A stretch of 64,000 bases of DNA from contig DCCS01000023.1 of the NCBI GenBank assembly GCA_002316015.1, forward strand, positions 36,587 through 100,586, in the 5' to 3' direction. A program made the translations under genes and the position numbers. Shown piece by piece: positions 34,299-42,679 of the stretch (its first letter is position 1; each line of letters starts with the position of its first letter). The notes below the pieces were generated by a model. That model was not told the origin of the DNA and ran no database searches. It saw only the letters and a list, made by a program, of their open reading frames with translations. This DNA comes from Prevotellaceae bacterium UBA1075 (GTDB lineage: Bacteria > Bacteroidota > Bacteroidia > Bacteroidales > Bacteroidaceae).

Positions 34299-34464
34299 TC
34301 GCCCTTTCTCCCCTGTAGTGCAAACAGCGATGAAGACAGTAGCAGGCGTGCAGCCTGTTTCCCTTGACGAAAACGTGATTGCAGGGTGGGGGTAGGGAAG
34401 ATGAGGTGGCACGAGACGTATGCCACGCGTCTGCGGGAAATCTTTGCGAGGGCACATGACCAGG

Positions 34465-34494
34465 AGTTTCTGTGCGTCAGTCGGCACAGAAACT
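34465..34494 (-). terminator. Hairpin downstream of the 49-residue ORF
   Basis: A perfect 11-bp stem (AGTTTCTGTGC at 34465-34475, GCACAGAAACT at 34484-34494) with an 8-base loop, 21 bases beyond the stop of the minus-strand small ORF. Confidence 0.5.
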
Positions 34495-34515
34495 TTCCGT
34501 TTCCGCCAGACGGTT

Positions 34516-34665
34516 TTATTCAGAGGTAGGTTTGCCGGTAGAATCGTCAGACGAACAGGGTGGTTCGGGATACTCTTTGTCCCCGCCTCCAGTCTTCTCT
34601 TGCCAGGGGTACACGGTGGCTGTCTCGCCGCTCTGGTCGTCCTTGCGTGTCCAGTAACTTGCCAT
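34516..34665 (-). CDS. Candidate small protein, 49 residues
   Basis: ATG at 34665, TAA at 34516-34518. The product begins MASYWTRKDDQSGETATVYP and ends CSSDDSTGKPTSE. It is hydrophilic and Pro/Gly/Ser/Asp-rich, with one Cys and no membrane segment. It is the only coherent ORF in a 714-base gap. It is framed by a minus-strand -7 box (34699-34706) 33 bases upstream and a perfect hairpin (34465-34494) downstream, which together look like an independent gene. No family recognised. Confidence 0.5.
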   Translation of the reverse strand: MASYWTRKDDQSGETATVYPWQEKTGGGDKEYPEPPCSSDDSTGKPTSE

Positions 34666-34698
34666 GGTCTTTTCGGAATTTTAGGGTCATTGTGGAGT

Positions 34699-34706
34699 CA
34701 AAGTTA
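34699..34706 (-). promoter_or_regulatory. -7 promoter box for the 49-residue ORF
   Basis: TAACTTTG on the minus strand with no other minus-strand gene nearby. No ideal -33 box is seen 20 bases upstream. Confidence 0.45.
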
Positions 34707-34913
34707 CAAAGAAATATCCAAAGGCGTGTGCGCCCAGGAGCAGTAAACAGCGTACGGTGATGTATGGCGCAGGCTAAGATGTGGCACAAGAACGCGCATG
34801 CCGGGAAATTGTGCTGGCGGCAGACAGGTGAAACCTTTATGAAAGCGGCCTGTCTGCAACCCCAATTTAATCTCCAATACAAAACAATTGGTAAACAATA
34901 ACAAACAAAAACA

Positions 34914-36029
34914 ATGAAAGAAAAAGAAAGGGTGGTCTTTGTGGACTACATCCGTGTGGTGGCTCCATTGTTGGTGATGTTGGTACACGCGAGCGAGAAC
35001 TTCTATGCGGCCGACTCTTCGGGGCTGGCAGGCAGTGTGGCCATGCTGGCCAACGAGAGCAACCGGTTTTGGGTGGCCTTTTGGGACGGCGGTGTGTCGC
35101 GCTATTGCGTGCCCCTCTTTATGATGGTTTCGGCATACCTGCTCGTGCCCATGCGTAGCGGTGAGACGATGACCTCGTTCTACAAGCGGAGGTTCACGCA
35201 TATCCTGCCCCCGTTCCTGTTTTTCCTTGTCGCCTATTCCCTGCTGCCCCTGCTGTGGGGGGCGATGACCTGGGAGCAGTCGCTGGAGGACTTGAAGACC
35301 ATCCCATGGAACTTCACTTCCATGAGCGGTATCCTGTGGTTCATGTATCCCCTCTTCAGTCTCTATCTCATTATCCCTGTGGTGTCACCCTGGCTGGAGC
35401 GCAGCAAGGCCCGTGAGGAACTCATCTTCATAGGGCTCTTTGCCGTGAGTACCTGCATGCCTTTCCTGCACCGGTATGTCCGCGCCGAACTGTGGGGCGA
35501 GTGTTTCTGGAACCAGTACCACATGCTGTGGTATTGTTCGGGATTCCTGGGTTACCTGGTGTTGGCTCACTATATCCGCGTGCATCTGTCCTGGTCTCGC
35601 GCCAGGCGTGCTTGGGTGGGGCTGGCCTGCCTGCTGGCAGGCAGTGCGTTCACCGCGTGGTCTTTCTGGTGGAAGGGTGTTCCCGGACAGGTGATAGACA
35701 CCCCCGACCTGGAGTGGGCATGGGAGTTCTGCCTGCCCAACGTGCTCCTGAGCACCTTTGGCGCATTCCTCCTTTTCACCTGTATCCGTCAGACCCAGGC
35801 TCCGGGATGGGTCACCAGGGTGAGCAAGATGTCCTACGGGATGTATCTCATGCACATGTTCTTCCTGGCTCCTATAGCATCCTATATAGTAAACGGGGAC
35901 CAGGCAAATCCCCTGATCCCCGTTGGGCTGGCCATTCCTGTGATAGCCGTATGCACTTACATTTGCTGCGTGGTGACCACGAGGCTTATCTCGTTTGTTC
36001 CGGGCAGCAAGTGGATTATCGGTTGTTGA
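34914..36029 (+). CDS. Acyltransferase 3 family membrane protein
   Basis: A 371-residue protein with about ten membrane helices. The catalytic-type N-terminus VVFVDYIRVVAPLLVMLVHA contains the conserved Arg and His of acyltransferase 3 proteins. FMMVSAYLLVP and SKMSYGMYLMHMF are further hallmarks. Such enzymes transfer acyl groups to sugars of LPS, capsule or other envelope glycans. The acceptor is unknown. Its 3' end overlaps the convergent glutaminase-like gene by 14 bases. Confidence 0.9.
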   Translation: MKEKERVVFVDYIRVVAPLLVMLVHASENFYAADSSGLAGSVAMLANESNRFWVAFWDGGVSRYCVPLFMMVSAYLLVPMRSGETMTSFYKRRFTHILPPFLFFLVAYSLLPLLWGAMTWEQSLEDLKTIPWNFTSMSGILWFMYPLFSLYLIIPVVSPWLERSKAREELIFIGLFAVSTCMPFLHRYVRAELWGECFWNQYHMLWYCSGFLGYLVLAHYIRVHLSWSRARRAWVGLACLLAGSAFTAWSFWWKGVPGQVIDTPDLEWAWEFCLPNVLLSTFGAFLLFTCIRQTQAPGWVTRVSKMSYGMYLMHMFFLAPIASYIVNGDQANPLIPVGLAIPVIAVCTYICCVVTTRLISFVPGSKWIIGC

Positions 36030-38694
36030 GCCTCTTGAGGCCGTCCTCGATATAAATCTCGCCTGGCAGCGGCTGGCTGATTGCCTGTCCGCCCAGGTTA
36101 TATGTTCCCTTGGTAGAGCGCATGCCACCCTGGTGGTGTGCGCTCTCCGCGTCGGGCGAGGAGATGCCCGTGCCCAGTTCGCCCGCCTTCAGTTTCTCGG
36201 TAAAGCACTTCATCCAATAGCCGCCCAGCACCGACCGTGCGCGGAACATCCACATGTTTCCACTGTCCGCGCGATGGTTGTCGCTCACGGGGACTCGTGA
36301 CGTGGTCTCGTTGATGTATTTCCATATCGGGTTGGCCAGTTGGTAGAAGGTGGTCTGGCTCGGTGCCATGGCCGCTGTCCACATCACCCAGTCGCTCTTG
36401 CAGCCCGCTCCGCGGCTGTCGAGAGGCAGTCCGTACTTGAGTATCTTTCCCCGGTAATAGACGAGTTCGCGGGTGCGTACCTCCCCGAAGAGGTTCCAGT
36501 CCCATATCTGGTCCCAGATGAGGTTGTATTTTGTGCTCCATGTGGTTCCCGAAGCGCCGAAGTTGAGCAGGTAGTGCGCGCCCCCTGTGGTGGTGTAGGC
36601 GTTGGCTTTCCAGTACTCGGCCATCTCCTGGGACTTTTGTGAGTACTCTGATGCCGCGTCATCCAGTCCCAGCATGGTGGCCAGTTGGGCGTAGCTTCGT
36701 ACGGCCAGTGTGGCTTTCACGGCCAGGTTGGCATTGCGCTCCGAGGTGCCCATGAAGTCATCGGTGCAGAGTTGGTTTTTGGGGTCCTTGCCGTGTGTGT
36801 AGCAGTAGTCGGCCCAACGCGTGAGTATCTGCCAGTACTTGCGCACATATTCGAGGTCTCCGTCAAGGCGTGTGATCAGGGCCAGCAGGGTAATCATGTT
36901 GCCCGCCTCCTCCACAGGCATACCGTCGCCGTAGGTCTGCCCGTTGGCATGCGGGTAGGCTCCCAAGTCGTGCGCGGCCCAGTCCTTGTTCCATCGTCCT
37001 GTGTAGGCATACTGCAGGATGGGAGTCAACATGGCCTTGGCCAGTGTGGGCGAGTATATCCAGAAGAGCGGCTGCGAGGGGTAGGTCACGTCCAGCGTGT
37101 TGATGAATCCGCCCGAGTCGTTCTCGCGTGACATGTACAGGAGGTTGCCTTCGCTGTCACTTACCAGTTTGTGTGCGGCGCACACCTGGCGATATACGGC
37201 ACAGCACATCTCGGCGTATTTCTTGCCTCCGGTCTTGTAAGCGTCGTCATATATGCGCTCGTCCATCTGGCGGCATCGCGCCATGATGCTGGCATAGTTG
37301 GTGTGCAGGTCGCTGATGCGGCTGGTGAGCGTCACCTTTCCGTTCTGAGTCCAGTAAGCCTTGCGGTTGTTCTTGAAGAACTGGATGGAGAACACGTCGT
37401 CATAGGACAGCGAGATGAACGCGCTCACAGGCTCAGCACCCACCTGTCCCAGCGAGTCTGTGTAGGCAATGGAGTGGTAGGGGCTTCCCTTGTCCACGCG
37501 GAGGGCGTGCTCTTCCTCCACCCGTCCGGTTGCGAGGAACTGGCTCATGGCCTCGTCTCGTGGCAGTACGCTGAGCGTCTTCCCCTGTCCATGGGGCGTG
37601 CTTACATAATAATAGCCCCAGTCAATCAGTTCGCCCGTGTGCGAGAGCGGTGCCTGCTTGATGTTGCCGGCCCGTGCCACATCGAGTCCTGGACAGGTTT
37701 CGGATGACATGATGCGTGTCTGTGCCGTCTGGCTGCTGTTCTTGAGCGCCATGGCTGCCGAGGTCTCCACAAGCACGCTCACGTCATGCGTCGCGCCGTC
37801 GTTGCTGCGTGCCTGGTAGGAGATGTAGGTCAGGGGAGTGGTGAAGAGTTCCAGGTCGTCCATCACCAGTGGAGTGGTAAACACCACATCCAGGTCCACA
37901 CCGCCGCACTTGAATGTGTAGTAGGTGCTTGTGGGCATCACCACGCATGACTTCTGGGTGACAGTCCGGAAATTGTCCTTGGCCAGTCCAAAGTCCACAT
38001 AGGCGCCGCCCGTGGTGTTCTTGCAGTGGGCGGCAATCACATTCTCGCCCTCATGCAGCAGCGCGCGGTCTACTTTCACCGTCTGTCCGCTTATGTCCCA
38101 AGTGTATCCTGTGGATAGCACCTGCTGGCCGTTGACGTAAAGCTCAAAGGTGTCGTCGTGCCTGTAGGTGGCGTAGTAGCTGGCGGTCGTGTCGATGTCA
38201 TCCAGTGTTACCTTGCGTCGAACCCAGATGTCAGTTCCTTCGCCTTCCCATTTCGTGCCGATGTTGGTGTAGGTGATTTCGCCTCCGCCCCATGCGGCTT
38301 TGCCTTGCTGCCACGAGGTGTCATCAAAGTCGGGGGCTGTCCATGTGGTGCCCGTGGGTGCGGAGGTGGTGTAGCGGCCTGTCCAGGCGGTCTCGTCGGC
38401 CATGGGTGCCAGTGTCTGCAGGGTCTGTCCAATGAACCGGTAGGCTTGTCCGTCCACGCGCACCACACCATTGAGCGGTTTCTGGGTGTTGTGCCAGTGC
38501 GTGGGCGAGCCTTGGCTGAGTTTGTTGTAGGGGCTCCAGATACTGAAGTAGGGATCCACGCTCACCAGCGGGACCGACGGCAGGCGCAGCGCGTTGTCCC
38601 GCACGGGTGAGAATATGCTGCTCTCTTGGGCCATGCCTTGCACACCCAGGAGCACGCCCAGCACTCCTGTGACGAACATTTTGTTTGTTCTCAT
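36016..38694 (-). CDS. Glutaminase A-like exported protein (DUF4964/DUF5127/DUF4965/DUF1793)
   Basis: An 892-residue protein with a signal peptide (residues 1-23). The order is an N-terminal DUF4964-like segment (VPLVSVDPYFSIWSP), a beta-sandwich sugar-binding-like insert (about residues 105-240, DDTFELYVNGQQVLSTGYT), DUF5127 (VDLDVVFTTPLVMDDLELFT), DUF4965 (NQLCTDDFMGTSERNANLAV) and a DUF1793-like end. The family includes fungal GtaA, but bacterial members may act on glycans instead. An envelope or periplasmic hydrolase is likely. It follows the GH53-like gene by 63 bases on the same strand. Confidence 0.88.
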   Translation of the reverse strand: MRTNKMFVTGVLGVLLGVQGMAQESSIFSPVRDNALRLPSVPLVSVDPYFSIWSPYNKLSQGSPTHWHNTQKPLNGVVRVDGQAYRFIGQTLQTLAPMADETAWTGRYTTSAPTGTTWTAPDFDDTSWQQGKAAWGGGEITYTNIGTKWEGEGTDIWVRRKVTLDDIDTTASYYATYRHDDTFELYVNGQQVLSTGYTWDISGQTVKVDRALLHEGENVIAAHCKNTTGGAYVDFGLAKDNFRTVTQKSCVVMPTSTYYTFKCGGVDLDVVFTTPLVMDDLELFTTPLTYISYQARSNDGATHDVSVLVETSAAMALKNSSQTAQTRIMSSETCPGLDVARAGNIKQAPLSHTGELIDWGYYYVSTPHGQGKTLSVLPRDEAMSQFLATGRVEEEHALRVDKGSPYHSIAYTDSLGQVGAEPVSAFISLSYDDVFSIQFFKNNRKAYWTQNGKVTLTSRISDLHTNYASIMARCRQMDERIYDDAYKTGGKKYAEMCCAVYRQVCAAHKLVSDSEGNLLYMSRENDSGGFINTLDVTYPSQPLFWIYSPTLAKAMLTPILQYAYTGRWNKDWAAHDLGAYPHANGQTYGDGMPVEEAGNMITLLALITRLDGDLEYVRKYWQILTRWADYCYTHGKDPKNQLCTDDFMGTSERNANLAVKATLAVRSYAQLATMLGLDDAASEYSQKSQEMAEYWKANAYTTTGGAHYLLNFGASGTTWSTKYNLIWDQIWDWNLFGEVRTRELVYYRGKILKYGLPLDSRGAGCKSDWVMWTAAMAPSQTTFYQLANPIWKYINETTSRVPVSDNHRADSGNMWMFRARSVLGGYWMKCFTEKLKAGELGTGISSPDAESAHHQGGMRSTKGTYNLGGQAISQPLPGEIYIEDGLKRLNNR

Positions 38695-38757
38695 AAGGTT
38701 GTTTTTGTTTATGGTTGATATGGTTGGTTATCTTGGTCGCTCTTTTCCTTCCGCCTG

Positions 38758-39897
38758 TTACCTTTCCGTCAGCGCGTCGATGATTTGCGTGGGTCGCCCG
38801 TTGCTGAGAAATGCCCCTTGCGTGTAGCCCATCCATCCGTCGTAGGCCTGGGGCTCGCGGTAGAAGACCCCCTGGCATGTGATGTTGGCATGGGCCTCGG
38901 ACACCAGTTGGCGCATGTGCATGCTGCTGGCTGTCTCCTGGCTTACGGGCACTCCACATTCCACGATCATGCAGGGCTTCTTGTATCTGTTGTAGAGCAT
39001 GTCCGTGGTCTGCATGGTGAATGCGATGGCATCATTCTCGTTCTGAACCACAGCGGAAGCGGATGTGCCCATGGGCTGGAACGTGGATCCTACGGCCAGG
39101 GTGGGGTAGAGTGTGAGCCCAATCTGGTCATAGAGCGTGCTTCGGATCCCGTCAATTGCGGCACACAAGGCCGGCTGATTGAGCGGGTCGCCCGCTGCCA
39201 CGATAATCTGGGCCTGCGGGCAGATGCCCCGCGCGGCCTGGCATGCCTGGCTTACCAGCGTGGCATACTGGCTGGCGTGCCGCCTGATGTCGCCCTCGGG
39301 CCAGAGCACTCCGTTCTCCGTCTGGTTGCCTATCTGTATCCATCGGGGGTGTATGCCGTTGCTTGTGAGTGCGGTCAGGGTGCTGGCGACATGGTCACGC
39401 ACGTCGGTGGCCAGTTGTTCAATGCCGTGCCCCTGCCAGTCCCGTGGCGTGCGCTGCAGTGTCGCTGTGGCTATGGTGTCGCTCAGATGCAGGCTCACCA
39501 GGAGGTCGAGCCCCAACTGGCTCACCCGCTCTGCCTTGCGCAGCACATCCTGTGTGCCGCAGTAGCCATCGCTGGGGTTCACCAGCAGGCGCAGGGCAAT
39601 GGCATTCAGTCCCAGGTCGTGCATGACGGCCGGGCAGTCCATAGGCTCTCGGTGGTTCCACGAGTAGAACTTCTTGCCTTCGTCCTCCATCTGCGAGTAC
39701 CAACTGATGTCGGCTCCTCGCGCAAAGTCGCGGGGCTTCACCTCGGGCAGCGTGTCCCTGCCCGTGGTGTCGGGCACAAGTGTGCTGTCACCAGGGGTGG
39801 GCGTGGGAGGCGTGGGTGGCGTGGCAGGGCCGTCCCCCCCGCAGGACGTCATGGCCAGCAGAAGCAGCAGTGCGGGCAGCAGGTGTTGTGTGCTCAT
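38758..39897 (-). CDS. GH53-like lipoprotein with altered catalytic residue
   Basis: A 379-residue lipoprotein (lipobox AMTSCGG at about residues 15-21) with a Pro/Thr linker and a TIM-barrel related to arabinogalactan endo-beta-1,4-galactanase. Family hallmarks are GADISWYSQME (about 61-71), RLLVNPSDG, LHLSDT, and ECG around E313 as nucleophile. The conserved GNE of the acid/base Glu reads GNQ (Q192), encoded CAG, so normal retaining hydrolysis is doubtful. It may be a galactan-binding protein or use another residue. It overlaps the upstream S1 gene by 4 bases. Confidence 0.85.
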   Translation of the reverse strand: MSTQHLLPALLLLLAMTSCGGDGPATPPTPPTPTPGDSTLVPDTTGRDTLPEVKPRDFARGADISWYSQMEDEGKKFYSWNHREPMDCPAVMHDLGLNAIALRLLVNPSDGYCGTQDVLRKAERVSQLGLDLLVSLHLSDTIATATLQRTPRDWQGHGIEQLATDVRDHVASTLTALTSNGIHPRWIQIGNQTENGVLWPEGDIRRHASQYATLVSQACQAARGICPQAQIIVAAGDPLNQPALCAAIDGIRSTLYDQIGLTLYPTLAVGSTFQPMGTSASAVVQNENDAIAFTMQTTDMLYNRYKKPCMIVECGVPVSQETASSMHMRQLVSEAHANITCQGVFYREPQAYDGWMGYTQGAFLSNGRPTQIIDALTER

Positions 39898-40769
39898 GCC
39901 TCTTGCTTCCCTTGGGCGGTCAGGTGTATGCCGTCTCCGCAGATTTCGATGAGCCGCTGGCGGTACAGGTCGCCCACGGCCTTCTTGAACACCTTCTTGC
40001 TCACGCCGAACACGGCGTAAATCTCCTCTGCCGGGCTCTTGTCGCCCAGTGGGGTCTGCCCGCCGTTCGTCCTGAGGTGGCGAAGCAACACCGCGCTGAA
40101 GTCTTCCACGCCTCGCTGTCCGGGACGGTGCAGTGTGAGGTCGATTTTCCCATCGGGACGCACCTGGCTGATGTAGCCTGTCACGCGGTCGCCGGTGTGC
40201 AGGGTGCGGAACATCTGCGTGTCATAGAGCAGCCCTCCGTAGCGGTTGTCGACGATGGCCTTCAGCCCCAGGTCGGTTTTTTGCCATATGAGCAGTTCCA
40301 CTTGGTCGCCTGTGTGGTAGGGCGGGAAGTCCTGTGCCAGGAAATTCTCCACTTTGGCACTGGCCATGATGCGGTACGTCTCGGGGTCAAGATGTACATG
40401 CACGATGTAGCCGCGTCCCTTCTGCATCTTCATCTTCTGTTCGCGGAAGGGCACGAAGAGGTCTTTCATCGGCCCCCAGTGCAGGAAGGCGCCGAAGTTG
40501 TTGACCCATGCCACTTCCAGGTAGGCGAAGTCCCCCACCTGTGCCAGCGGCATGTGTGTGGTGGCCACGACGCGCTCCTGGGGGTCAAGGTAGATAAACA
40601 CCTCCAGCATGTCGCCCAGGCGCATGTCGATGTCGGGGCGTATCTCCCCGTTGGGCAGCAGCACCTCCCCGTACTGTTCTCCACCGTCCAGGTAGAATCC
40701 GAAATCCACCTGTCGGTTGACCCTGAGCAGGCAGGTGCGCCCTATCTGCAGTTCGTCTCTCTCTCTCAT
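39894..40769 (-). CDS. CvfB/YitL-like S1 RNA-binding protein
   Basis: A 291-residue cytoplasmic protein with tandem S1/OB-type domains (VNRQVDFGFYLDGGEQYGEV; VAWVNNFGAFLHWGPMKDLF; VTGYISQVRPDGKIDLTL) and a C-terminal winged helix (GVSKKVFKKAVGDLYRQRLI). This is the CvfB layout, an RNA-binding factor affecting expression of virulence or surface genes in Firmicutes. It overlaps both neighbours by 4 bases, implying translational coupling with the ABC ATPase upstream and the GH53-like gene downstream. Confidence 0.9.
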   Translation of the reverse strand: MRERDELQIGRTCLLRVNRQVDFGFYLDGGEQYGEVLLPNGEIRPDIDMRLGDMLEVFIYLDPQERVVATTHMPLAQVGDFAYLEVAWVNNFGAFLHWGPMKDLFVPFREQKMKMQKGRGYIVHVHLDPETYRIMASAKVENFLAQDFPPYHTGDQVELLIWQKTDLGLKAIVDNRYGGLLYDTQMFRTLHTGDRVTGYISQVRPDGKIDLTLHRPGQRGVEDFSAVLLRHLRTNGGQTPLGDKSPAEEIYAVFGVSKKVFKKAVGDLYRQRLIEICGDGIHLTAQGKQEA

Positions 40770-41455
40770 GCCTGTTTCTCTGTGTCGGTAGTTGTTGTGT
40801 CTGTCGTTGTGATGCTTCCGTCCAGCATGTGTATGGTGCGGTCGGTCTGGCTGGCCAGGCTGTTGTCATGTGTCACGATGACGAATGTCTGGCCCATGCG
40901 GTCGCGCAGGTCAAAGAAGAGCCGGTGCAACTCCTCCTTGTTGTGGGTGTCCAGCGAGCCGCTTGGCTCATCGGCAAACACCACGGCGGGATGGTTTGTC
41001 AGCGCCCTCGCCACGGCCACCCGTTGCTTCTCGCCGCCCGAGAGTTGGCTGGGCTTGTGCTCCGCGCGGTCGGCCAGTCCCATGAAGTCGAGCAGTTCCT
41101 GTGCTCTCTTCCGCGCCTCCCGCTTGCCCGTCCCTCGTATCAGGGCGGGTATCATCACGTTCTCCAGCGCGGTGAACTCTGGCAGGAGTTGGTGAAACTG
41201 GAACACAAAGCCGATGTTCTTGTTGCGGAAGTGTGCCAACTTGTTGGCCGAGAGCCGGCTCATGCTCTGCCCGTCGATGATGACCTCGCCCTTGTCGGGG
41301 CGGTCGAGTGTGCCCATGATTTGCAGCAGCGTGGTTTTTCCCGCTCCGCTGGGCCCCACGATGGCCACCACCTCTCCGCGGCTCACTTGCAGGTCGATGC
41401 CCTTGAGCACCTGCAGGGAGCCGAAACTCTTGGTGACTCCATGGACTTGTATCAT
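40766..41455 (-). CDS. lolD: LolD-like ABC transporter ATP-binding protein
   Basis: A 229-residue ATPase of the MacB/LolD type. It has Walker A VGPSGAGKTTLLQ (about residues 34-46), Q-loop FQFHQLLPEFTALENV, signature LSGGEKQRVAVARAL and Walker B VVFADEPSG with the H-loop in VIVTHD. In Bacteroidota such ATPases often stand apart from their LolCE permease, as here. It most likely drives lipoprotein release from the inner membrane. ATG 41455 gives the canonical MIQVHGVTKSFG start; a start 15 bases earlier is possible. Confidence 0.88.
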   Translation of the reverse strand: MIQVHGVTKSFGSLQVLKGIDLQVSRGEVVAIVGPSGAGKTTLLQIMGTLDRPDKGEVIIDGQSMSRLSANKLAHFRNKNIGFVFQFHQLLPEFTALENVMIPALIRGTGKREARKRAQELLDFMGLADRAEHKPSQLSGGEKQRVAVARALTNHPAVVFADEPSGSLDTHNKEELHRLFFDLRDRMGQTFVIVTHDNSLASQTDRTIHMLDGSITTTDTTTTDTEKQA

Positions 41456-41527
41456 GCTGTCTTCTTGCATACGATTTTGTTTATTCCTTGTTGTCGGGCC
41501 ATGCCCTCCTGGCTTCCGTCTTGCCCC

Positions 41528-42679
41528 CTATTCCACAGGCACGAGTCCCCTCTGGTCTTCCCAGCGGAACAGGCGTGCCTCGCAGTATTGTCGCCCGGTG
41601 GCCTTGTCGCGCCCGCCCACCGACACATAGAAGCGTCCGTCGCCCAGCGAGACCAGTCCTGTACTTCCCCACTTGAAGTTCCACCCCCAGGTGTCATGCG
41701 CAGGGTCGTGCTCGCCCTGCATGAGAAGCGGCATCACCAGTCCGGTGGTCCTGGGTTCCACACCCTTCAGGACTTCCCTCGTGGGCTTTCCCTGCCCGTC
41801 GGCCACATAGAGCCCGAAGTTCTTCCATCCGGGTTTCTTGCCTGGGTACACGGCGGCCAGCATGTGCCCCGTGTGGCTGTCGTAGCACAGGTTCTGCACG
41901 CCCCAGCATGTGTTGCCCGTGTGTATGTAATAGGTGGCATCAGCTTTCTTGGGACCGCTGTGGTGCAGGTTCTGCGGGACGAGCGTCTGTTCGTGTTTCC
42001 TCAACTTGTCCACATCGTAGCACAGCAGCACCTGGTAGTCGTTGTCGGTGCGGTCGTTCTCCGAGTAGATGCCATAGGCCACATACAGCATCCTGCGCCC
42101 CCTGCCTTTTCCCCAGCGCGGAGCCAGCGTAAGTCCGTCAATCCCCGAGCATCCGAAGCGGTGGCGCAGCGTGCGTCCCTGGTTGGTGACCTCGGCGTTG
42201 AAGTCATCCACGGCAGGTCGCACATACACCGTGGTCATCACTTCCTGCGCGTTCATATGCTCGCGGTTGATGCGTGCCACATCGAAGACGGCTATATAGA
42301 ACCCGTCCTCGTTGTCGTTCCTCACGCCTCCCATGCCGTCCATTATGCCCTGTCCGATTGCATCGTGCTTGTATTCCAGACTGCCATAGAGCCGCCCGTC
42401 GTCGGGATTGAGCGAGATGCAGCCCAGGTGACCCGTGAGCCCCTCCACGCTTCCCAGCACGCGTCCCTGCATGTCCACCTTGACCAGACTGGTGGTGAAG
42501 GACATGTACATGCAGTCGCGCTTGCGGTCGTAGGCTATTCCCTGCACGTGGAACTTGTCTTGCAGCCCCGTCCTTATGGTGAGCGGGAAGTTCTGCGCGC
42601 GGACTTGTGACACGCACGTGGCGGGCACGTCCAGTGCCAGGAAAAGCGCGGCAAGAGCCGAAAGTCTCAGTTTGTTCAT
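41528..42679 (-). CDS. Secreted protein, possibly beta-propeller-like
   Basis: A 383-residue protein with a cleavable signal peptide (KLRLSALAALFLALDVPATC region). It contains repeated short strand blocks with Asp, Gly and aromatic residues (GIAYDRKRDCMYMSF, CISLNPDDGRLYGSLEY, GRRMLYVAYGIYSEN, STGLVSLGDGRFYVSVGG). The pattern suggests a propeller-like fold, but no named family is recognised. Overlaps the antiporter stop in an ATGA and precedes the LolD-like gene by 72 bases. Confidence 0.72.
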   Translation of the reverse strand: MNKLRLSALAALFLALDVPATCVSQVRAQNFPLTIRTGLQDKFHVQGIAYDRKRDCMYMSFTTSLVKVDMQGRVLGSVEGLTGHLGCISLNPDDGRLYGSLEYKHDAIGQGIMDGMGGVRNDNEDGFYIAVFDVARINREHMNAQEVMTTVYVRPAVDDFNAEVTNQGRTLRHRFGCSGIDGLTLAPRWGKGRGRRMLYVAYGIYSENDRTDNDYQVLLCYDVDKLRKHEQTLVPQNLHHSGPKKADATYYIHTGNTCWGVQNLCYDSHTGHMLAAVYPGKKPGWKNFGLYVADGQGKPTREVLKGVEPRTTGLVMPLLMQGEHDPAHDTWGWNFKWGSTGLVSLGDGRFYVSVGGRDKATGRQYCEARLFRWEDQRGLVPVE

